Source: Diaphorobacter sp. HDW4A
GTDB taxonomy: Bacteria; Pseudomonadota; Gammaproteobacteria; Burkholderiales; Burkholderiaceae_C
Direction: 5' to 3'
Assembly (NCBI RefSeq): GCF_011305995.1
Contig: NZ_CP049910.1
Coordinates: 62,001 to 126,000 of the forward strand
Length of the DNA: 64,000 nt
In this document: piece by piece, positions 9,182 through 18,099 of the stretch
Layout of the letters: the number at the start of each line of letters is the position of its first letter
Position numbering within the stretch: the first letter of the stretch is position 1
Position numbers and translations under genes: made by a program
The notes under the pieces: generated by a model
Told to the model about the DNA's origin: nothing
What the model saw: only the letters and a program-made list of their open reading frames with translations
Database searches by the model: none

Positions 9182-10657
9182 TCAGTCAGAAATCGAAACC
9201 TGGATGACCCGGTTGCGCCCCTGTTGCTTGGCTTTATAGAGGCACTGGTCCGCGCGCACCAGCATAGTGTCCAAAGTCACGGTCGATAGACGATCCGATG
9301 CGAGGCCGATGCTCACTGTGCAAAGCAGCGGTTGCGATTGTCCGGGCACTGTGATAGGTGTGACTTCGAGGCTGATGCGGATGCTCTCGGCCACCTGCAG
9401 CGCATCGGCTGCCGAGGCGCGCGGCATGAACACGGCAAACTCCTCGCCGCCAAGGCGTCCGACGATGTCCTGACGGCGTAGACATTCACCAAACAGCTGC
9501 CCCAGACGGCGCAGCACATCGTCCCCTGCGGCATGGCCGAAGCGGTCGTTCACCGACTTGAAGTGGTCGATGTCGATCATCAGCACCGAGCACGACTCCA
9601 AGCGCTCCTTGAGTCGCTGCAGGGCGCTCGTCGAGGCTTCAAGAAACGCGCGGCGGTTGGGCAGGTTGGTGAGTTCGTCGTGATCCGCAAGCACCTTGAG
9701 CCGATTGACGAGCGCACGGTTGGCCACCATCACGCTGCCGATCATGATGGGCGTGAGCATCACGAGCGACAGGCCCATGCGCACCGACATCACCAGATCG
9801 CGGTTGAGCACACCATGCGAGTCGGTCAGCGTGTTCACGATAATGCTGATCAGCGACCAAGCGCTCACCCAGAAGGTGATGAATGCGGTGGTGAAAAGGC
9901 TGTAGCTGACCGCACACCACATCAACGCCGGAATGGTGAACGCCACGGCGCCGGGGCCGCCCACCATGTGACCGAACACGGCGGACAGCACCAGCGCGAT
10001 GGCGGGCGAGACCTTCTCGATGGTGATTTGTCGGGCCAGCCAGCGCAAGGGTTGTGACGGGAACTGCTTGCGCGAGGGAATCGACAGCAGCAGCGGGAGA
10101 AAGCCGATGTAGTTCACCAGCTCGGTGGCGAACCAAATCGCGAAGCCCTTGAGCACGGTATCGTTGAACAGATGGATCATCGCCACTGCGCCCAGCAGGC
10201 CGGACATGGCGCTTGCGCCCACGATGGCCATCAGCATGTAGAGCACCGACGAAGTGGTCTGCAGCCGGTTCATCGAGCGTTCTGCTCTGTGGAAAATCCA
10301 GTAGCCGACGGCCACACCGGACAGGTTGGCCAGATTCAGCAGCACATTCTTGCTGAGCGAAGAGCCAGTGATCGCATCTGCCAGAAAGTAGCCAGCCGCT
10401 GCTGCTATCCATGCCCAGCGGTGTGAGAAGTGCGGATACCGGATGAGGATGCCCAGCAAGAAAGCGTTGGCGGGCCAATAGGAGGCCAGGTCACCGCCCG
10501 TGCGCGAAAAAATGCCAAACAGGCACAGCGCAAACACGGCACTGCCAAGCAACGCAGCATTGATGGCGGGGCGGTAGATCAGACTCATCCACAGCGACGT
10601 TGCACCAGTGGCCTGGGCGGCCGGCGCAGCGGGCGAATAGGAATGCGGATTGGACAC
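9182..10657 (-). CDS. MASE1-GGDEF membrane diguanylate cyclase
   Basis: A 491-aa inner-membrane protein that should make cyclic di-GMP from two GTP. The N-terminal half (about 25-320) has eight or more hydrophobic segments typical of the MASE1 sensor. The C-terminal half is a GGDEF domain starting at DHDELTNLPNRRAF, with an active GGEEF signature at 403-407. An RRQD inhibitory I-site lies five residues before it, so product feedback is expected. No EAL domain is fused. It is a single gene; the signal sensed by MASE1 is not known. Confidence 0.93.
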   Translation of the reverse strand: MSNPHSYSPAAPAAQATGATSLWMSLIYRPAINAALLGSAVFALCLFGIFSRTGGDLASYWPANAFLLGILIRYPHFSHRWAWIAAAAGYFLADAITGSSLSKNVLLNLANLSGVAVGYWIFHRAERSMNRLQTTSSVLYMLMAIVGASAMSGLLGAVAMIHLFNDTVLKGFAIWFATELVNYIGFLPLLLSIPSRKQFPSQPLRWLARQITIEKVSPAIALVLSAVFGHMVGGPGAVAFTIPALMWCAVSYSLFTTAFITFWVSAWSLISIIVNTLTDSHGVLNRDLVMSVRMGLSLVMLTPIMIGSVMVANRALVNRLKVLADHDELTNLPNRRAFLEASTSALQRLKERLESCSVLMIDIDHFKSVNDRFGHAAGDDVLRRLGQLFGECLRRQDIVGRLGGEEFAVFMPRASAADALQVAESIRISLEVTPITVPGQSQPLLCTVSIGLASDRLSTVTLDTMLVRADQCLYKAKQQGRNRVIQVSISD

Positions 10658-10677
10658 GATGCTGCTCTGGACCCCAT

Positions 10678-11061
10678 TGCATCAGTCAGGAAATCGCTGC
10701 AGCCTTCGAATCGACGCATACCATTGCGCTCGGTCCATGCAGAAACGCCCTCAACCAAAGTTTTGAAACATTCATTTACGTCAATGATCTCAAATGGCTG
10801 CGTTGCTGTCCATGAAGCGTATGGCTTGTCTCTATGGGTTTTGCTTCTCTGGTACAAAAAATCCCCCCCAATTTGATAGCACGAAAGCAGTACTTCGGAT
10901 GGCTTCAGGTCAAACCGATCAATAAATTTGATGAGCGCGAAATCAAGCTGTGGCGTGCCATTGCGAGTGTATTGAAGCAGTCCAGGTCCGCGTTGATTGA
11001 GTTCGTGGACGCCAACCCTGAACCCATTGGCATGAATCCGTAAACCAATGTTAAATCGCAA
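10678..11061 (-). CDS. possible hypothetical CDS upstream of the diguanylate cyclase
   Basis: The minus-strand frame from ATG 11061 reads about 128 residues of plausible protein (for example LDFALIKFIDRFDLKPSEVLL and FEIIDVNECFKTLVEGV). It then continues to 10585 as low-complexity Arg/Pro sequence inside the cyclase gene. The end given here is where the plausible stretch stops, not a stop codon. Base composition is lower in GC than the backbone. A shorter plus-strand frame at 10834-11043 competes. It may be a decayed gene. Confidence 0.3.
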
Positions 11062-11261
11062 AAAACGGATTGATTGTGTTTGTGTGTATTGGTTTGGGAG
11101 CCATTTTCTGAGGCGTCCAACACCGGGTATGCGGTCTCCTTTCTCATGGAGGGGCTGGTTTCACACAGCATGAAGGTGAGGGGTATGCAACGTATTTTAG
11201 AAATTGAACGGGCAACGCCGTTCGGCGATGGTGTGTCGCTGGCTTCATCAGCTGTGCGAGT

Positions 11262-11387
11262 GGGCATAGCGCGAAGATGGGCGCTATGACGATGGACGGC
11301 AAGACCATCTCTTGTCAGGTGACGGATGACAGCGAGGGTGACAACAACACGACCACCGTGGGCTCCATCAGCGATCCGTTCGCGTGA
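11262..11387 (+). pseudogene. possible remnant of a secreted-protein C-terminus
   Basis: A short frame ends at TGA 11385-11387 and reads TISCQVTDDSEGDNN followed by VGSISDPFA. This resembles the end of the 'choice-of-anchor U'-like domain found next to IPTL-type tails (T/D-rich, GD, then a DP-containing close). No start or sorting tail is present. With the low-GC ORF beside it, the 10.7-11.5 kb stretch looks like a site of gene decay. Confidence 0.25.
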
Positions 11388-11563
11388 AAGTTGCAAGCAG
11401 GACTCAATTTATCAACGTTGTTCGAAGGCACCGGTTCACGCCCGAACCGGGCCTTCTGCGTTGTCGGCGCGATGTCACTCGTCAGCCGTAGTGATTGCCA
11501 TGGGCTAACGGAGTCCGCATACTGCAATGGCAAAACCAATATCAACTGACGGAGACAAGAGCG

Positions 11564-12661
11564 ATGACAACACTCATGCAGCGATGGCTGACGCGTGCGG
11601 GGCTGGGGCTGGTGGCGAGCTGCGCGATGGCGGTGATGCCCGATGTTCAGGCCCAAGCACAGATGCAGGACAGCAAGGAAAAGCCGGTCGTGGTCTTCAT
11701 CGCTACTGGGGGCACGATTGCGATGAAGATCGATCCGGTGACCAAGGGCGTGGTGCCCGCGATCTCGGGCGACGATCTGATGCAGAGCGTGCCCGATGCG
11801 TCCAAGTATGCGCGCATCGAGGTCAACAACTTCTCGAAGATGAGCGCCAACTACATCACCAACGACTGGTGGGCACGGCTGACCAAGCTCGTTGAGCAGA
11901 CACTGGCGCGCCCCGAGGTCGCGGGCGTGGTGGTGGCCCAGGGCACAGACACGATGGAGGAAACCGCCTACTGGCTTGACCTCACCGTCAAGTCGTCCAA
12001 GCCCGTGGTGCTGATCGGCGCGCAGCGCAATGCCTCGTCGCCGGATTTTGACGGCCCGCGCAATCTGCTCAACGCCATCCGAATCGCCGTCACGCCCGAG
12101 GCGCGCGACAAGGGCGTGATGGTGGCGATGAACAACGAGATCAACGCAGCGCGCAGTGTGACCAAGATGCACACCGCTGCGGTCGAAACTTTTCAGGGCG
12201 GCAACTACGGCTGGCTCGGCGAGGTCTGGGACGACAAGGTGGTCTTCTCGCGCGCGCCGCTGCGCCGCATGCACATTGCACTCACGACCGAGAGTTTTCC
12301 GGTGGTGCATATCTTCCCGATGTATGCGGGCGCAGACGGCAGCTTCATCCGCTATGCGGTGGACAACGGAACGCGGGGCATCGTGGTGCAGGCCGTGGGC
12401 ATGGGGAACATGAACGTGTCGATGTTCGAGGCGGTGAAATATGCGCTCTCGAAGGGTGTGCCTGTCGTCGTTGCGAGCCGCGTACCGAATGGCCGCACCT
12501 ATCCGCTCTACGGTTTTGACGGCGGCGGCAAGACCACCTTCGATGCGGGTGCGGTGATGTCGGGTGACCTGAGCGCACAGAAGTCCAAGATCCTGCTTAC
12601 GTTGATGCTGCAGGGCGGCAGAGCGGACCGCGAAGCAATCCGCAAGGCGTTTGAAAACTGA
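11564..12661 (+). CDS. ansB: periplasmic L-asparaginase (type II)
   Basis: Hydrolyses L-asparagine (often also glutamine) to aspartate and ammonia. From ATG 11564, preceded by GGAGAC, the protein is 365 aa. It has a signal peptide ending near VQAQA, nucleophile T51 in ATGGTIA, and the second catalytic pair T128-D129 in QGTDTMEET. The C-terminal domain (GIVVQAVGMGNMN...) completes the family. The 23 codons in frame upstream lack a leader-like character. It converges with the phosphoribosyltransferase gene only 15 bp away. Confidence 0.93.
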   Translation: MTTLMQRWLTRAGLGLVASCAMAVMPDVQAQAQMQDSKEKPVVVFIATGGTIAMKIDPVTKGVVPAISGDDLMQSVPDASKYARIEVNNFSKMSANYITNDWWARLTKLVEQTLARPEVAGVVVAQGTDTMEETAYWLDLTVKSSKPVVLIGAQRNASSPDFDGPRNLLNAIRIAVTPEARDKGVMVAMNNEINAARSVTKMHTAAVETFQGGNYGWLGEVWDDKVVFSRAPLRRMHIALTTESFPVVHIFPMYAGADGSFIRYAVDNGTRGIVVQAVGMGNMNVSMFEAVKYALSKGVPVVVASRVPNGRTYPLYGFDGGGKTTFDAGAVMSGDLSAQKSKILLTLMLQGGRADREAIRKAFEN

Positions 12662-12676
12662 GACTCAGCTGCAGGC

Positions 12677-13378
12677 CTATATGGAGCCGGGCATCGGCTC
12701 CCAGCCTCCGTCCGCGCGAGTGAACACCGGAATGTGTCCCGCCGCACGCACCTTGTGCGGCCAGTACGGCCCGAGTTCGGCAAGTGCATCGCGCCATGCA
12801 TAGCCCTCGGTCAGCGCAACCGCGAGGCCGACCACCTCGGCACCCGCGCGCTCGAGCAGGCGGATTGCCGCCACCGCGCTGGTGCCGGTGTTGATCACAT
12901 CGTCGACCAGCACCACGCGCGTGCCTTCGAGACGCTTGAGCAGGGCGGGGTCCAGGTAAAGCTTCTTGTATTGATCGGGGCTGGTCGACGAGTTCATGCG
13001 CTCGCTCAGCGCCTCGTCATACCAGAACTTGCGCGACAGACCCATGGCGACGTAGTGTGGGAGACCGAGCTTGCGCGCAGTGAGGCGCGCGTAGTCGAGG
13101 CCCATGGTGGGAACTGCGGCCACGCAGTCGGGCGAGAAGGTGCTGGCGACTTGGGCGATCAGCGGCGCGAGCGCGTCCTCGACTTCGAACGGCGTCTGGT
13201 TCGACATCAGCAGTGCGATGGCGCCGCCGCCGCTGGGCAGGGCGCGCAGCGGCAGCTCGAGCGTGCTGCCGTCGAGCAACTCGACGGGGTAGTGCGTGGT
13301 GTAGGGAGCGCGGACGGGGGCGAATTCGCCCGCTTTGTGCCAGCGCGCGTCGTAGTGCGCAAGGGTGGTGGGAAACAT
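12677..13378 (-). CDS. phosphoribosyltransferase family protein (second of a tandem pair)
   Basis: A type I phosphoribosyltransferase fold. The PRPP-binding motif is VVLVDDVINTGTSA, preceded by a GLDYARLTARKLGLP substrate-side region. Starting at MFPTTL (13378) gives 233 aa and places the ATG one base after the stop of the upstream partner, which suggests translational coupling. ATG 13420 would overlap that gene by about 40 bases. Together with the upstream transferase and the BMP-type binding protein it probably salvages purines or nucleobases taken up from outside. The exact base is unknown. Confidence 0.8.
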   Translation of the reverse strand: MFPTTLAHYDARWHKAGEFAPVRAPYTTHYPVELLDGSTLELPLRALPSGGGAIALLMSNQTPFEVEDALAPLIAQVASTFSPDCVAAVPTMGLDYARLTARKLGLPHYVAMGLSRKFWYDEALSERMNSSTSPDQYKKLYLDPALLKRLEGTRVVLVDDVINTGTSAVAAIRLLERAGAEVVGLAVALTEGYAWRDALAELGPYWPHKVRAAGHIPVFTRADGGWEPMPGSI

Positions 13379-13379
13379 G

Positions 13380-14174
13380 TCAGGTGAGGCTTGCGGGTGT
13401 ACTCGTGGGAGAGTCGTCATGGAGGGATGCGCAGGTCGGATCACCCGATCCGGCGCGGCAGAAGCCCGGCATAAAGTGCGCGGCAACCTCGGTCAGCACG
13501 TCGGGGGCGATGCGTCCGAGGTTGACGTGCAGCACCCGTGAGCGCAGCTCGCCAGCCTGCTCGCGCATGTCCGATGCAAGCAACGTCTTGACCTGCACGC
13601 CGCACGCAGCGGCAATTGCGGCGCGTCCGCCGTTCTCGGTTTTCTCGCCGATGGTGAACACGTCCACCACATCTGCACCGGCTTCGCGAATCGCGTGAAC
13701 CAGCGCAAGCATGGTGCCGCCGGTGCTGATGAGATCGTCCACCAGCAGCACGCGGTCGCCGTGACGCACGCCATTCAGATAGATGTGGGTGCTGCCCTCG
13801 GCCAGATATTCATTGGTCAGCGGCACGATGATTTCACCGGGGCCGCCGCTCGGCGTCCAGCGCGCTAGCGTGCGCGGCAGGCGGTACTGACGCAGGATGT
13901 CGGCGATGATCATCGCGCCGCGGTCCTCCTCGCCTACGCCGAGTGTCGGCTGAGCGGCGGGGTCGATATGCAGGCGCGCGAGCAGGCAGACTGCATCTGT
14001 CAGCTCGGGCGAGAGCGGCGGAATGTTGTCGGTGATGGCGGTCGGAAAGAATGCGAATGTGCGTCCGCCCTGACCGACCACGGGGAACGTAGCTCGGTCG
14101 TCGAAGTCCGTTACCAGCAGGCGCACGGCTGCAACGATCTCGCGCACGCTATCCGGGGTTGCGACGTGGTACAT
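13380..14174 (-). CDS. phosphoribosyltransferase family protein (first of a tandem pair)
   Basis: 264 aa from ATG 14174, which overlaps the stop of the BMP gene as ATGA. The PRPP loop is VLLVDDLISTGGTM, as in ribose-phosphate pyrophosphokinase and orotate/adenine transferases; the preceding PLTNEYLAEGSTHIYLNGVR region is less typical. The N-terminal part (AFFPTAITDNIPPLSPEL...) also recalls PRPP-synthetase-like proteins. Sequence resemblance to its downstream neighbour is limited to the PRPP loop, so they are not a simple duplication. The substrate is unknown. Confidence 0.78.
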   Translation of the reverse strand: MYHVATPDSVREIVAAVRLLVTDFDDRATFPVVGQGGRTFAFFPTAITDNIPPLSPELTDAVCLLARLHIDPAAQPTLGVGEEDRGAMIIADILRQYRLPRTLARWTPSGGPGEIIVPLTNEYLAEGSTHIYLNGVRHGDRVLLVDDLISTGGTMLALVHAIREAGADVVDVFTIGEKTENGGRAAIAAACGVQVKTLLASDMREQAGELRSRVLHVNLGRIAPDVLTEVAAHFMPGFCRAGSGDPTCASLHDDSPTSTPASLT

Positions 14175-15265
14175 CACTTGGGCAGCGATCCGGTGACGCC
14201 CTGCACCAACCAGTTCATCTGCAGCTTGTCGGCATCGGGCATCTCTGCGCCTGCGGCCACGCGCACCTTGCCGCTTTGGTCCTTGAGTGGGCCAAAGAAC
14301 ACGGGCTTCTTGCCGGAGGTGATGTCCTTGGCGCGCTGATCGACCAGCTTGCGCACATCGGCGGGCAGCTTGGGGCTGAACTTGTCGTAGTGGATCGCGC
14401 CGTCCTTCATGCCGATCCACACGTTGCCTGGCTTCCACTGGTTGGACAGCACGTCGGAGATGATCTTGCTGTAGTAGACGCTCCAGTCCAGGCGCGCCGC
14501 CGCGAGCTGCGCATCACCACCCCATTGGGTCATATCGGTGTCCCAGCCAAAGCCCAAGGCACCTGCGGCCTTGGCGGTTTGCAGCGGGGCGGGCGAATCG
14601 GTGTTCTGCATCAGCACGTCCGCGCCTTGCGCGAGCAGCGTCTTCGCGGCTTCCACTTCCTTGGGGGGATCGTAGAAGGTATTGACCCACACGAGGCGCG
14701 TGCTGATCTTGGGGTTCACCGCCTGCGCGCACAGCGTGAAGGCGTTGATGTTGCGGATGATCTCGGGAATCGGCACCGGTGCGACCACGCCCAGCACATT
14801 GGTTTTGGTCATCTTGCCCGCGATGGCGCCGTTCAGGCAGGCGCCTTCATAGGTGCGGATGTCGTAGATGCCGAGGTTGGGCGCGGTCTTGTAGCCGGTG
14901 GCGTGCTCGAAGGCCACTTTCGGGAAGTCGTCCGCCACCTTGACCATGCCATTCATGAATCCGAACGCGCCGCCGAAGATCAGCTTGGCACCCTGACCGG
15001 CGAGGTCGCGGGTGACGCGCTCCGCATCGTTCTCGGACACGTTCTCGACGAAGATGGTCTGGATCTTGTCGCCGAACTTCTTCTGCACTTCCTGGCGCGC
15101 GAGTTCATGCGCATACGACCAGCCCGCACCGCTGGCCGGGCCAATGTACATGAAGCCGACCTTGAGCGGTTCGGCCGCATGGGCAGTGGTGGCAAGGGCT
15201 GCGAGAGCGGCCACGGAGAGAAGCGCGCGCGCAGCGGCGGCGGGGCGGAGAGTCGATGCTTGCAT
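14174..15265 (-). CDS. BMP family ABC-transporter substrate-binding protein
   Basis: A secreted binding protein of the Bmp/PnrA/Med family, which binds nucleosides or purines for ABC uptake. From MQAST (15265) it has 363 aa, a Sec signal peptide ending at AHAAEP, the opening KVGFMYIGPASGAGWSYAHE, and the family core AFGFMNGMVKVADDFPKVAFEHATGY. No ATPase or permease lies in the window, so transport partners must be elsewhere. Its ATGA overlap with two phosphoribosyltransferases links uptake with salvage of the imported base. Confidence 0.9.
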   Translation of the reverse strand: MQASTLRPAAAARALLSVAALAALATTAHAAEPLKVGFMYIGPASGAGWSYAHELARQEVQKKFGDKIQTIFVENVSENDAERVTRDLAGQGAKLIFGGAFGFMNGMVKVADDFPKVAFEHATGYKTAPNLGIYDIRTYEGACLNGAIAGKMTKTNVLGVVAPVPIPEIIRNINAFTLCAQAVNPKISTRLVWVNTFYDPPKEVEAAKTLLAQGADVLMQNTDSPAPLQTAKAAGALGFGWDTDMTQWGGDAQLAAARLDWSVYYSKIISDVLSNQWKPGNVWIGMKDGAIHYDKFSPKLPADVRKLVDQRAKDITSGKKPVFFGPLKDQSGKVRVAAGAEMPDADKLQMNWLVQGVTGSLPK

Positions 15266-15385
15266 GGTCAGCGCGCCATTGGGGCGCGGATTGAAGGTGG
15301 GAAGGGGAAGAAATCGAAGTGTCCGAGCATAGGCAACAGCCGCGCGTCGCGCCATCCGCCTTTGGTAGGAGGTCGACAAGCGCGA

Positions 15386-16081
15386 TCAGGTGCCGGATTG
15401 CACGGAATTGGTGCCGACTGAGCCGGTAAGACCATCCGTACTGCGGATCAGCCGCTCCATGGAGCGCACCAGCATGGCCAGTGTGGAGAGGCCCATCTTG
15501 CGCATGACCTGTGCGCGGTGCTGTTTGACCGTGGCCTCGCTCATGCCGAGCTGTGCGGCGATCTGCTTGTTCAACAGACCATCGACCACCGCATGCAGCA
15601 CCTCGTGCTCACGTCGTGTGAGGCTGGCGTAGCGCGTACGCAGAATGGTCAGCTCCTCGCGCGCATGGTGCTCGGCGCGATCACGGACCAGCGCCTCGTT
15701 GATCGCGCGCAGCAGATCGCCCTCACGAAACGGCTTGCTCAGAAATTCCACGGCTCCGGCTTTCATCGCTCGCACGCTCATTGGAATGTCGCCATGGCCG
15801 GTGATCATGATGGTGGGCGGTAGCGGGTGGCCACCGGTTCGGCTCGCCGCGTGCAGCAGATCGAGCCCGTTGATGTCCGGCAGCCGCACATCGAGCACGA
15901 GGCAAGTCGGCCCCGGCTCGGCGGCGTCGCGTGCCAGAAAATCCGCTACGCGCGCGAACACCTGTACCCGCAGCCCCAACGAGCGCAGCAGGCTGTCGAG
16001 CGCCGTGCGAATGGCCGCGTCATCGTCGACCACATAGACCAGTCCGCTTTCCATCTGCGGTGTGGATGCGGGCGCTGTCAT
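15386..16081 (-). CDS. FixJ/NarL-type response regulator
   Basis: 231 aa. The receiver domain (VYVVDDDAAIRTAL, phosphoacceptor Asp in CLVLDVRLPD, conserved Lys in FLSKPF) is followed by a LuxR-type helix-turn-helix (SLTRREHEVLHAVVDGLLNKQIAAQL...). The start ATG overlaps the kinase stop as ATGA, so the two are co-translated. The architecture matches TodT/StyR/FixJ regulators. The target genes are not evident; the BMP operon on the same strand downstream is one candidate. Confidence 0.92.
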   Translation of the reverse strand: MTAPASTPQMESGLVYVVDDDAAIRTALDSLLRSLGLRVQVFARVADFLARDAAEPGPTCLVLDVRLPDINGLDLLHAASRTGGHPLPPTIMITGHGDIPMSVRAMKAGAVEFLSKPFREGDLLRAINEALVRDRAEHHAREELTILRTRYASLTRREHEVLHAVVDGLLNKQIAAQLGMSEATVKQHRAQVMRKMGLSTLAMLVRSMERLIRSTDGLTGSVGTNSVQSGT

Positions 16082-17871
16082 CGCACCACCTCGGCAGGCA
16101 ATTCAAACCAGAATAGCGCGCCGCCCGAGTCGGATTCGCCAACATGAATGCGCCCTCCGTGCGCCTCGATGATGGAGCGCGCAATCGCAAGGCCAAATCC
16201 CAGACCCTCGGGCTTGGTGCTCTGGAATGCGTCGAACATGCGCTCGCGCCGCTCGGGGGCAATGCCGGGGCCGGTGTCTGCCACCGCTACGCGCAGGCAT
16301 GGCTCGCCATCGCGCGCTGAGCGGGACGTGTCGATGCTGAGGTGAATGCGGCGTGCTCGTTCATCGGGCAACGCCTTGAGTGCATCGACCGCGTTGACCA
16401 GCAGGTTGATCTGCACCTGTTGCAGCTGCGTGCGATCCGCGTAGGTGCGTGGCAGCGCGGGTGCAATCCGCACGCGCAACTCGATGCGAAAGCGCCGCGC
16501 CTGCGCCGCCACCAGACGCAGGCTGTCCCACGCCACCTGTGCCAGATCGACCTGCTCGTGCGCGCTCGGGGTGCGCTGCAGAAACCCCCGAATGCGCGCC
16601 AGTACTTGGCCTGCGTAGTCGCCACTTGCGGCAATGCGGCGCGCGGCCGCCGTTGCCTCGCCCAGATTGGCAGGCTGCATGGCGAGCCAGCGTGCGCATG
16701 CGTTGGCATCCAGCACCATGGCGGTGAGTGGCTGGTTGATCTCATGCGCAATCGACGTAGCCAGTTCGCCCAGCGTGGTCAGTCGCGCGCGCTGGCTGAT
16801 CTCGGCGAGCGCGCGCTCAGCAGCGCGCTCCAGCGACGAGGTGTCGGCCAGCCCCTGGCTGATCTGCGTGGCGACCAGCGTGAGGAAATTTTCGTAGTCG
16901 GCATCAAGCCGCTTGTGCGGATTGAGTGCCACCACCAGCCAGCAGGGCGGACGCCCCGCATTGGGCTCCGGAATCGGCACTACAGCCACCTGTCGAAAGT
17001 GCGGTGTTGACCCTGTCGACAGCAGCACCTGCGAGGCGCCCAGCAATTGCAGGCGCGGCGCACCGCGCATCGCCACAGTCAACGCATGCGCGGCGGTGAT
17101 GGATTGTGGGGTGCTCGAGTCCGGTGGCAGTGATAGAGGAAGAAGGCCGTTACGGCCCGCACCGCAGCTCACTTGCTGGAGCCATCGAGGCGGGTGAGTT
17201 TCGCCATCGGGCACATACAGTGCGCACAGCGGCAGATCGCGCGCATGGCGCGCAAGGCAAGCCTCAAGTGCCGCGTAGTATTGCGAGAGCTTGCGGGCGC
17301 CGCGCGTGCTCCCGGTCAGATCGGCCAGCATCGCCATGCGCCGCGCGCCTAGCACGCGCGTCGTCGCATCGAAGACCGGTGCGATGATGCCGCGCACCAG
17401 CCCCTCAGCGTCAAACAACGGGCTGTACGAGAAAACCTCGTGGATTTCTTCGGTGTAGTCGGCGCGCCGGTACAGCAGCTCGATGTCACTTTGCAGCACC
17501 GCCCGGCCGCTCTCAAACACCTGCGCGAGCAATGGATGCAGCGTGGGCATCACATCGGGCTGCACCTCGGCCAGCGGCTTGCCCAGATCCTGCGGATGCT
17601 GTCCTTCGAAGAAATGGCGCGCCGCATCATTCCAGAATGTGCACAAGGTCTCGCCCCAATACACGATATGCGGAAATTCCGAATGCAACGTGATGCGCAG
17701 CGTGTCGTGCAGCTGTGTCGGCCAGTTGGTCGGGGGGCCGAGCGGGTTGCCATGCCAGTCCTGCGCAAGCAGGCTGCGGCCGACTTCGCCACCTTGGGCG
17801 AGGTAGCGCAGCATGGGCGGGGTGGCGTGAAGGGTGTCCCGAGGCCCGTCGAACGTGGCGGGAAATGGCAT
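16078..17871 (-). CDS. sensor histidine kinase with PAS- and GAF-like input
   Basis: 597 aa and apparently cytoplasmic. A PAS-like domain occupies about 20-165 (FPHIVYWGETLCTFWNDAARHF) and a GAF-like region about 180-345. Then come HisKA with the phosphorylated His in TSIAHEINQPLTAM, and an HATPase_c domain with the N box NLLVNAVDAL, G1 box DTGPGIA and G2 box GLGFGLAIARSI. The HEINQP H-box groups it with FixL-type kinases. It pairs with the overlapping FixJ-type regulator. No transmembrane segments are seen, so it probably senses an internal cue. Confidence 0.9.
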   Translation of the reverse strand: MPFPATFDGPRDTLHATPPMLRYLAQGGEVGRSLLAQDWHGNPLGPPTNWPTQLHDTLRITLHSEFPHIVYWGETLCTFWNDAARHFFEGQHPQDLGKPLAEVQPDVMPTLHPLLAQVFESGRAVLQSDIELLYRRADYTEEIHEVFSYSPLFDAEGLVRGIIAPVFDATTRVLGARRMAMLADLTGSTRGARKLSQYYAALEACLARHARDLPLCALYVPDGETHPPRWLQQVSCGAGRNGLLPLSLPPDSSTPQSITAAHALTVAMRGAPRLQLLGASQVLLSTGSTPHFRQVAVVPIPEPNAGRPPCWLVVALNPHKRLDADYENFLTLVATQISQGLADTSSLERAAERALAEISQRARLTTLGELATSIAHEINQPLTAMVLDANACARWLAMQPANLGEATAAARRIAASGDYAGQVLARIRGFLQRTPSAHEQVDLAQVAWDSLRLVAAQARRFRIELRVRIAPALPRTYADRTQLQQVQINLLVNAVDALKALPDERARRIHLSIDTSRSARDGEPCLRVAVADTGPGIAPERRERMFDAFQSTKPEGLGFGLAIARSIIEAHGGRIHVGESDSGGALFWFELPAEVVR

Positions 17872-18099
17872 GTGGTGGGTGGCTGCACCGTTGCGTGCGT
17901 ATTGTGCAGCGGCGGCGCGATTCTACTCAATGCCCATTGAATTCATGCTGCAGCGCATTTGTTGCGCTCTTCTGTGTCTCATTGTGTCAGTAAATGTTAT
18001 TTATAATTGAATTGTTTTATTCAATAGTATTTAGGCTATCATTCCGTTCAGAGCGATGGGCGTGGATATCGAGCCCTCATCTCGCAGGGAGGATAGCCA

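Noticed and set aside
8898..9239. 113-codon plus-strand frame
   Set aside because: Composition is not protein-like, no ribosome site is present, and it runs into the end of the convergent diguanylate cyclase.
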